The translations under genes and the position numbers were made by a program. Below the pieces are notes generated by a model. It searched no databases, was not told where the DNA came from, and was given only the letters and a program-made list of their open reading frames with translations. This document shows positions 59,031 to 64,000 of a stretch of DNA of 64,000 bases, piece after piece (the first letter of the stretch is position 1; every line of letters starts with the position of its first letter). Source of the DNA: Bradyrhizobium sp. SZCCT0148 (GTDB lineage: Bacteria; Pseudomonadota; Alphaproteobacteria; Rhizobiales; Xanthobacteraceae); contig NZ_JAFCKT010000005.1 of NCBI RefSeq assembly GCF_018129985.1, positions 124,001 to 188,000 of the forward strand. The letters are read 5' to 3'.

Positions 59031-59112
59031 CAGGTGGATCTCAGGCCGACACGCTTTTTGTCTTTCGGACACCTGTCGTGACCGAAACGACGCGGGTCGG
59101 AAGATCCACCTG
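59031..59112 (-). promoter_or_regulatory. Inverted repeat between pqqA and pqqB
   Basis: On the minus strand CAGGTGGATCT (59112-59102) and AGATCCACCTG (59041-59031) form a perfect 11-bp stem enclosing 60 bases that contain smaller pairings. It begins 25 bases after the pqqA stop and ends 26 bases before pqqB. It could be a partial terminator or RNA stabiliser that keeps pqqA expression above that of the enzyme genes. Confidence 0.55.
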
Positions 59113-59137
59113 CGCAGAACGCAAACTCACCAACCGC

Positions 59138-59218
59138 TTACTTGCGGGTGGCGCTCACATACATGTTGATTTCCATGCCGCAGGGCACTTCGACGATCTT
59201 CGGGGCTTTCCAGGCCAT
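59138..59218 (-). CDS. pqqA: PQQ precursor peptide PqqA
   Basis: PqqA is the ribosomally made peptide whose Glu and Tyr become PQQ. The 26-codon gene encodes MAWKAPKIVEVPCGMEI, then NMYVSATRK. The conserved Glu 16 and Tyr 20 are in the required E-x-x-x-Y spacing. GGAG lies eight bases before the ATG. At 26 residues it has the usual PqqA length. It is the first gene of the pqq operon and is separated from pqqB by 133 bases with an inverted repeat. Confidence 0.96.
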   Translation of the reverse strand: MAWKAPKIVEVPCGMEINMYVSATRK

Positions 59219-59467
59219 TTTGGCACTCCATTGTTCGCGAATTCGGACGTATCCGCCCAATCGTTAAGTTAGTGCGCGCTGAGAAGTTCGCCAGTGAAAT
59301 TTTCCCGAGACGTCCATGTTGCGCCGCGAAAAACGCCTTGGGAACACCACTTCTGAGGCGCTGCCTTGCGTCCGGCGCATTCGGTCGCGAACCCTGTCCT
59401 GATAAAGCAGTTGTGAGTGCAGTGCAGCTTTCATTCCGGTACAGGCGGACCCAACTGGATCCTGATG
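59219..59467. other. Region between divergent pqqA and DUF6894 genes
   Basis: About 250 bases that should contain the pqq promoter. I see the pqqA ribosome binding site at the left but no certain -35/-10 element, palindrome or riboswitch-like structure. GGAAC near 59340 on the plus strand lacks a -10 match. Confidence 0.4.
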
Positions 59468-59725
59468 ATGCCCAGATATTTCTTCAACACCCGTATCGAC
59501 GACGAATTGATCGTGGATCCCGAAGGCGAGGAGCTGCGCAATCCCGACCACGCCTGGGAGGTGGCCCGCCAGATGATCCTGGAGGTGGTGAAGTCCGAGG
59601 GCACCCAGCGCGCCCTGCTGGACGCCGTGATCGAGGTGACCGACGGCGAAGGCGAGATCGTGCTCGAGTTCCCCTTTACCGAGGCCCTTTTGGACATTCC
59701 CGACAAGTCCGCAACCCTGCATTAG
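59468..59725 (+). CDS. DUF6894 family protein
   Basis: An 85-residue acidic protein starting PRYFFNTRIDDELIVDPEGEEL and continuing with HAWEVARQMILEVVKSEG and EIVLEFPFTEALLD. This N-terminal PRYFF(N/H) pattern with an early acidic stretch is typical of DUF6894 small proteins, abundant in Bradyrhizobium and of unknown function. ATG codons lie at both 59465 and 59468; I use the second, giving the family start MPRYFF. The frame is open further to 59417. No operon partner is evident. Confidence 0.8.
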   Translation: MPRYFFNTRIDDELIVDPEGEELRNPDHAWEVARQMILEVVKSEGTQRALLDAVIEVTDGEGEIVLEFPFTEALLDIPDKSATLH

Positions 59726-59793
59726 CCGGACCGGTTTGCGCGAAGAGCGGCTCGCCGCTTCCCACCGTCATTGCGAGCAGCCCATGCGGCGAA

Positions 59794-59831
59794 GCCATCC
59801 AGGCTGCCTCTCCGGAGGCAGTCTGGATGGC
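59794..59831. repeat. Nested palindromic repeat upstream of the amidase gene
   Basis: GCCATCCAG (59794-59802) pairs with CTGGATGGC (59823-59831), and CTGCCTC (59804-59810) with GAGGCAG (59815-59821), giving a continuous hairpin. The flanks CCGTCATTGCGAGC and CGCTCGCAAGGACGG extend the symmetry to about 59763-59855. It resembles the dispersed elements in the kdp operon and at 45423. Confidence 0.75.
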
Positions 59832-59929
59832 CTCTCTCTTCGCTCGCAAGGACGGAGGTATCCCTGCGAAATCCGCATGGCTTTGCCGCGTTCCCGGCGC
59901 TAAAAGACGCCGGTTACACGGAGCAAGCC

Positions 59930-61330
59930 ATGCAAGATCTCTGGCGCCTGTCGGCCGCCGACCTCGCCACCCTCGTCAGGTCCAAAAAGGTGTCCGCCAG
60001 GGAGGCCGCCAAGGCCGGGCTCGCCCGGCTCGATGCCGTCAATCCCCAACTGAACGCGGTGATCGACCACAGGCCGGACGACGTGCTCAAACAGGCCGAC
60101 GCGGTCGATGCCGCCATCGCCAGAGGCGAGGACCCCGGCGTGCTCGCCGGCGTGCCCGTTACCATCAAGGCCAATGTCGACCAGGAGGGCTTTGCTACCA
60201 CCAACGGCCTGAAGCTGCAGCGCGATTTGATCGCGCGCGAGGACAATCCGGTGGTCGCCAATTTCCGCAAGGCCGGCGCGATTCTCCTTGGGCGCACCAA
60301 TTGCCCGGCCTTCTCCTATCGCTGGTTCACGACCAATCTGGTCCATGGCGACACCAAGAACCCCCGCGACGCCTCGCTGACCCCGGGCGGCTCCTCGGGC
60401 GGCGCCGGTTCGGCAGTCGCGGCCGGCATCGGCCATATCGCCCACGGCACCGACATCGCCGGCTCGATCCGCTACCCCGCCTATGCCTGCGGCGTCCACG
60501 GCCTGCGCCCGACGCTCGGCCGCATTCCCGCCTTCAACCCGGCGCTGCCGGAGCGCCCGATCGGACCGCAGATCATGGCGGTCTCGGGCCCGCTGGCGCG
60601 CACCGTCAACGACATCAGGATTTCGCTGGCGGCGATGTCGGCCCGCGACATCCGCGACCCCTGGTATGTGCCGGCCCCGCTGGAAGGCCCCGCCCGGGAC
60701 AAGCGTGCCGCGCTCTGCCTCAATCCGGACGGCCTTGCCACCACGCCCGAAGTGAAGGCGGCGGTGATCGATGCCGGCAAGCGGCTAGAGCGCGCCGGCT
60801 GGACGGTCGAGACGATCGAAAACACGCCGTCGATGCGCGAAGCTGTCGAGTGGCAGATCAAGCTCTGGCTGGGCGACGGCTATGAGGCCCAGCTGGAGAT
60901 GGCCGAGCGCGAGGGCGATCCCGGTGCGCTGGCGTGCCTGCGCGGCAACCGCGCCAGGGTCACGCCGATGGACCAGGCCAATTACGCCAAAGCGCTGACC
61001 CGAAGAGCCACGCTGACCCGCGACTGGATGCTATTCTTCGAAAAATACGCCGTGCTGCTGACGCCGGTGTCCGGCGAGCTGCCGTTCCCCGATCATCTCG
61101 ACCGCAAGGACGAGGCCTCCTTCAAGCGGGTCTGGGAAGCGCAGCTGCCGCAGATCGCAATTCCCTTCATGGGTCTGCCGGGGCTCGTGGTCTCCACCGG
61201 TCTGGTCGGCAAGGCGCCGGTCGGCGTGCACATCGTCTCCGGCCGTTATCGCGAGGATCTCTGCCTGCTCGCGGGCGAGGCGATCGAGGCCGGCGGCGTG
61301 CCGCCGTCGCCGATCGACCCCATGGGTTAG
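59930..61330 (+). CDS. Amidase signature family protein
   Basis: A 466-residue amidase with the Ser-cisSer-Lys triad: Lys in VTIKANVDQEG, Ser in GGSSGGAGSAVAAG and nucleophile Ser in DIAGSIRYPA. Members hydrolyse varied amides; the substrate cannot be read from sequence. GatA is unlikely, as gatC/gatB are not adjacent. The start at 59930 has GGAG six bases upstream; the frame is open to 59771 through a repeat. gpx follows two bases after the stop, suggesting co-transcription. Confidence 0.94.
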   Translation: MQDLWRLSAADLATLVRSKKVSAREAAKAGLARLDAVNPQLNAVIDHRPDDVLKQADAVDAAIARGEDPGVLAGVPVTIKANVDQEGFATTNGLKLQRDLIAREDNPVVANFRKAGAILLGRTNCPAFSYRWFTTNLVHGDTKNPRDASLTPGGSSGGAGSAVAAGIGHIAHGTDIAGSIRYPAYACGVHGLRPTLGRIPAFNPALPERPIGPQIMAVSGPLARTVNDIRISLAAMSARDIRDPWYVPAPLEGPARDKRAALCLNPDGLATTPEVKAAVIDAGKRLERAGWTVETIENTPSMREAVEWQIKLWLGDGYEAQLEMAEREGDPGALACLRGNRARVTPMDQANYAKALTRRATLTRDWMLFFEKYAVLLTPVSGELPFPDHLDRKDEASFKRVWEAQLPQIAIPFMGLPGLVVSTGLVGKAPVGVHIVSGRYREDLCLLAGEAIEAGGVPPSPIDPMG

Positions 61331-61332
61331 CG

Positions 61333-61809
61333 ATGTCCGCGATCTACGACTTCAAGGCCAACTCGCTGGCCGGCGAGGAGGTGGCCCTGAAACGTTTCGA
61401 GGGGCAGGTGCTGTTGATCGTCAACACCGCCAGCAAATGCGGCTTCACGCCGCAATATCGTGGCCTGGAGGATCTGCATCGCGATCTCTCCCCGCGCGGC
61501 TTCTCCGTGCTCGGCTTTCCCTGCAACCAGTTCGGCTCGCAGGAGCCGGGGCCGGCAAGCGAGATCCAGGCGTTCTGCTCGACCCATTACGACGTCACCT
61601 TTCCCCTGTTCGAGAAGATCGACGTCAACGGCGCCAACGCGCACCCCCTGTATGAGTACCTGAAACACCAGCAATCGGGCCTGCTTGGCGCCTCCATCAA
61701 ATGGAATTTCACCAAATTCCTGGTGGACCGTGCCGGAAAGGTGATCGCGCGCTACGCACCGACCGCACGGCCCGAAGGATTGCGCAGTCAAATCGAGGCC
61801 CTGTTATGA
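61333..61809 (+). CDS. Glutathione peroxidase family protein
   Basis: A 158-residue thiol peroxidase that reduces hydroperoxides using glutathione or thioredoxin. The active-site Cys is residue 36 (NTASKCGFTPQY), Cys rather than selenocysteine. FPCNQFGSQEPG and IKWNFTKFLVD supply the Gln, Trp and Asn of the catalytic tetrad. No signal peptide, so cytoplasmic. It starts two bases after the amidase stop and overlaps the next gene by four bases (ATGA). Confidence 0.95.
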   Translation: MSAIYDFKANSLAGEEVALKRFEGQVLLIVNTASKCGFTPQYRGLEDLHRDLSPRGFSVLGFPCNQFGSQEPGPASEIQAFCSTHYDVTFPLFEKIDVNGANAHPLYEYLKHQQSGLLGASIKWNFTKFLVDRAGKVIARYAPTARPEGLRSQIEALL

Positions 61810-62063
61810 GCGAGACAATCATGAGCGACGAATTTCCGGACCGCCTGTCGGTCGATCCGAACAGTCCTTTTTACAACGCGGACATTCTGGCGCGCGACGT
61901 CGGCATCCGCTTCAAGGGCGTCGAGAAGACCAATGTCGAGGAGTACTGCATCAGCGAAGGCTGGGTCCGCGTTACCGCCGGCAATGCCAAGGACCGTCAC
62001 GGCAACCCGCTGACCATCAAGGTGCATGGTCCCGTGGAGCCGTATTTCAGGGACAAGAAGTAA
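61806..62063 (+). CDS. DUF3297 family protein
   Basis: An 85-residue soluble protein with DRLSVDPNSPFYNADIL, VGIRFKGVEKTNVEEYC, SEGWVRV and NPLTIKVHGPVEPYF. This is DUF3297, function unknown. ATG 61806 overlaps the glutathione peroxidase stop by four bases; an in-frame ATG at 61821 gives the start MSDEFPDRLS seen in many relatives and is equally possible. A palindromic repeat follows at 62093. Confidence 0.88.
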   Translation: MSETIMSDEFPDRLSVDPNSPFYNADILARDVGIRFKGVEKTNVEEYCISEGWVRVTAGNAKDRHGNPLTIKVHGPVEPYFRDKK

Positions 62064-62092
62064 GCTGGCCTGTCGCTCGCTACTCAGTCGTC

Positions 62093-62174
62093 ATGCCCGG
62101 GCTTGACCCGGGCATCCACGTCTTCGAGCTTGCTCCGTGGCAAAGACGTAAATGGCCGGGTCAAGCCCGGCCAT
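62093..62174. repeat. Double-hairpin palindromic repeat upstream of tarD
   Basis: ATGCCCGGG-5-CCCGGGCAT (62093-62115) and ATGGCCGGG-5-CCCGGCCAT (62152-62174). The two halves, with flanking CGTC and ACGTCTT words, are imperfect inverted copies, so the whole element is one large palindrome of two smaller ones. Same family as 50039-50116. It lies between the DUF3297 gene and tarD and may end the upstream transcript. Confidence 0.85.
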
Positions 62175-62208
62175 GACGAGCGGAGAGAGCTAACCAGGAA
62201 GAGAAAAC

Positions 62209-63378
62209 ATGTCCGTCCGCATTGTCGACGTCCGCGAGTTCACCAAGCCGATCTCCTCGCCGATCCGCAACGCCTACATCGACTTCACCAAGATGACGAC
62301 GAGCCTGGTCGCCGTCGTCACCGACGTGGTGCGCGACGGCAAGCGCGTCGTCGGCTACGGCTTCAACTCCAACGGCCGCTACGGGCAGGGCGGCCTGATT
62401 CGCGAGCGCTTTGCTTCGCGCATCACGGAGGCCGATCCGAAGTCGCTCCTGAATGCCGACGGCGACAATCTCGACCCGGACAAGGTCTGGGCCGCGATGA
62501 TGACCAACGAGAAGCCGGGCGGCCATGGCGAGCGCTCGGTCGCGGTCGGCACCATCGACATGGCGGTGTGGGATGCGGTGGCGAAGATCGCAGGCAAGCC
62601 GCTGTTTCGTTTGCTCGCCGAACGCCACGGCGTCAAAGCCGATCCGCGCGTGTTCGTCTACGCCGCCGGCGGCTATTACTATCCCGGCAAGGATCTCTCG
62701 ATGCTGCGGGCCGAGATGCGCGGCTATCTCGATCGCGGCTACAACGTCGTCAAGATGAAGATCGGCGGCGCGTCGCTCGACGACGATCGTACCCGCATCG
62801 AGGCGGTGCTGAAGGAGATCGGCAACGACGCGCAGCTCGCAGTCGACGCCAACGGCCGCTTCAATCTCGAGACCGGCATCGCCTACGCCAAGATGCTCCG
62901 CGACTATCCGTTGTTCTGGTACGAAGAGGTCGGCGATCCCCTCGACTACGCGCTGCAGGCCGCGCTCGCCGAATTCTATCCCGGCCCGATGGCAACGGGT
63001 GAAAACCTGTTCAGCCACCAGGACGCCCGCAACCTGATCCGCTACGGCGGCATGCGCCCCGACCGCGACTGGCTGCAATTCGATTGCGCGCTGTCCTATG
63101 GCCTGTGCGAATACCAGCGCACGCTGGACGTGCTGAAGACGCACGGCTGGTCCCCCAGCCGCTGCATCCCCCACGGCGGCCACCAGATGTCGCTCAACAT
63201 CGCAGCCGGCCTCGGCCTCGGGGGCAACGAAAGCTATCCCGACCTGTTCCAGCCCTACGGTGGCTTCCCGGACGGGGTACGCGTCGAGAACGGCCACATC
63301 ACCATGCCGGATCTCCCGGGCATCGGCTTTGAAGGCAAGTCTGATCTCTACAAGGAGATGAAGGCGCTGGCGGAGTGA
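62209..63378 (+). CDS. tarD: D(-)-tartrate dehydratase
   Basis: This enolase-superfamily enzyme dehydrates D-tartrate to oxaloacetate with Mg2+. The protein has 389 residues, the same length as the characterised Bradyrhizobium japonicum enzyme. All the expected residues are in place: Lys 102, Lys 182 and Lys 184 (VKMKIGG), metal ligands Asp 213, Glu 239 and Glu 265, and catalytic His 322 (PHGGHQ). The start follows AGGAAGAG. It stands alone between a repeat and a convergent gene; no transporter for tartrate is adjacent. Confidence in specificity is high because the residue numbering matches exactly. Confidence 0.95.
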   Translation: MSVRIVDVREFTKPISSPIRNAYIDFTKMTTSLVAVVTDVVRDGKRVVGYGFNSNGRYGQGGLIRERFASRITEADPKSLLNADGDNLDPDKVWAAMMTNEKPGGHGERSVAVGTIDMAVWDAVAKIAGKPLFRLLAERHGVKADPRVFVYAAGGYYYPGKDLSMLRAEMRGYLDRGYNVVKMKIGGASLDDDRTRIEAVLKEIGNDAQLAVDANGRFNLETGIAYAKMLRDYPLFWYEEVGDPLDYALQAALAEFYPGPMATGENLFSHQDARNLIRYGGMRPDRDWLQFDCALSYGLCEYQRTLDVLKTHGWSPSRCIPHGGHQMSLNIAAGLGLGGNESYPDLFQPYGGFPDGVRVENGHITMPDLPGIGFEGKSDLYKEMKALAE

Positions 63379-63410
63379 TAGTGAGGCGCGAGGCTCTCTC
63401 CCAAGTCCCG

Positions 63411-63449
63411 TCCCGGATCTGCGCTTCGCTTCGCTGCGCTTGTCCGGGA
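63411..63449. terminator. Hairpin between convergent tarD and malonyl-CoA decarboxylase genes
   Basis: TCCCGGA (63411-63417) and TCCGGGA (63443-63449) form a stem around a GC-rich, TGCGCTTCGCTTCGC-containing loop. It is positioned to end both transcripts and resembles a half-copy of a dispersed palindrome. No T-run follows. Confidence 0.5.
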
Positions 63450-63468
63450 TGACGCCTGCGTGTGAGGC

Positions 63469-64000
63469 TTACGACAACCGCATATCCAGCAGCCGTCGCC
63501 CTTCGCTCTTCAGCAGCTTCTTTACCGCGCTCGACGCCACGACCTCGCCGTCGTTGGCATAGGCCTCGTGGTTCTTCTCGATGTCGTCGAGGCGGTAGAG
63601 ATAGTTGACCATGACACCGGCCGACTCGCGCACGCCCTTGGGTGAGAGGTCGCCGAGCCAGTTGATGCGTTCGAGCCGTGCGCCGTTGCCGAGATGGAAG
63701 CGGGCGACGGAATCGATCAGCTTGCCCTTCGGCGTGCGTGCCTTCAGGAAGTAGTGCGCCGCAAGCGGCTCTATCACGGCGCGCAGCAACGCGGTCGTCT
63801 CCGGGTTCTCGAACCATTTGGGATCGTCGAGGCGCTTCAGGACCTCGCGATCCTCGTCCGTCAGCGGCAGGTCCTTGTCCTGCTTCACCCACTGCATGAA
63901 GCCCGGCACCGGCGACAGCGTCACGAAGGTGTCGAGCTTCGGCAGTTCACGGCGCAACTCCTCAACCACCTGCTTGATCAGAAAGCTGCCGAACGAGATG
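63469..64000 (-). CDS. Malonyl-CoA decarboxylase, C-terminal part (5' end outside window)
   Basis: Malonyl-CoA decarboxylase converts malonyl-CoA to acetyl-CoA and CO2. About 177 C-terminal codons are present; the frame is open to the right edge and reads ISFGSFLIKQVVEEL before the internal GTG at 63969. Family segments are FVTLSPVPGFMQW, RFHLGNGARLERINWLGD and ESAGVMVNYLY. The Ser of SPVPGF and His of FHLGNG are the likely catalytic pair by analogy with the human enzyme. The full gene should be some 400-450 codons, so more than half lies outside. Confidence 0.93.
   Translation of the reverse strand, partial: ISFGSFLIKQVVEELRRELPKLDTFVTLSPVPGFMQWVKQDKDLPLTDEDREVLKRLDDPKWFENPETTALLRAVIEPLAAHYFLKARTPKGKLIDSVARFHLGNGARLERINWLGDLSPKGVRESAGVMVNYLYRLDDIEKNHEAYANDGEVVASSAVKKLLKSEGRRLLDMRLS

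Noticed and set aside
59465..59467. ATG at 59465 as start of the DUF6894 gene
   Set aside because: It adds only one Met before the family start MPRYFF; kept as an alternative, not as the call.

Overview
The window looks like chromosomal DNA from a slow-growing alphaproteobacterium of the Bradyrhizobium type. The evidence is uniformly high GC, very strong third-position GC bias that leaves long antisense reading frames open, several families of dispersed palindromic intergenic repeats, a D-tartrate dehydratase whose length and catalytic residues match the characterised Bradyrhizobium enzyme, and a transaldolase/glucose-6-phosphate isomerase fusion. I saw no tRNA, rRNA, CRISPR array, transposase or prophage gene. 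Almost every gene belongs to a recognisable family.

Layout: (1) 1-7.5 kb, the high-affinity potassium system kdpA(partial)-B-C-D-E. (2) 7.6-11.3 kb, divergent ku and ligD for bacterial non-homologous end joining, separated by mirrored general-stress-type promoters. (3) 11.5-12.1 kb, a small DUF3309 membrane protein and a polyhydroxyalkanoate-system protein. (4) 12.1-30.1 kb, a large alpha-glucan/trehalose locus: a minus-strand operon glgE-like, treS-maltokinase fusion, glgB, glgX/treX, treZ, treY, facing plus-strand malQ and a GH15 glucosidase/trehalase. Trehalose can be turned into branched glucan through maltose and maltose-1-phosphate and returned through debranching plus TreY/TreZ. The GlgE homologue has Lys where the family has its acid/base Glu. 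(5) 30.1-37.6 kb, a minus-strand sugar-phosphate operon tal-pgi fusion, gnd, zwf, pgl, gntK and a HAD phosphatase. (6) 38-43.7 kb, a membrane protein, then prkA-yeaH-spoVR, a stress kinase module.

(7) 43.9-46.6 kb, a cluster of small genes including an ArsR repressor with twin 18-bp operator palindromes, an AHSA1-type protein and a DsrE-like exported protein. (8) 46.9-49 kb, an unusual adenylate cyclase-transmembrane-FGE/sulfatase-modifying-like fusion and a DUF4399 exported protein. (9) 49-53.8 kb, a 2-oxoacid:acceptor oxidoreductase operon: an FAD/Fe-S GltD-like subunit, a fused gamma-alpha subunit and a TPP-binding beta subunit. (10) 54.1-59.2 kb, the PQQ operon pqqA-B-C-D-E, continuing into a proline-iminopeptidase-like hydrolase and a DUF4286-like gene. 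pqqA is only 26 codons. (11) 59.5-64 kb, a DUF6894 protein, an amidase, glutathione peroxidase, DUF3297, D-tartrate dehydratase and the C-terminal part of malonyl-CoA decarboxylase.

Regulatory threads: four sites fit the alphaproteobacterial general stress sigma factor pattern (GGAAC, 18-19 nt, TT), in front of ku, ligD, the DUF3309 gene and prkA. Palindromic repeats sit inside two operons (kdpB/kdpC and the kor alpha/beta gap) and at several convergent gene ends.
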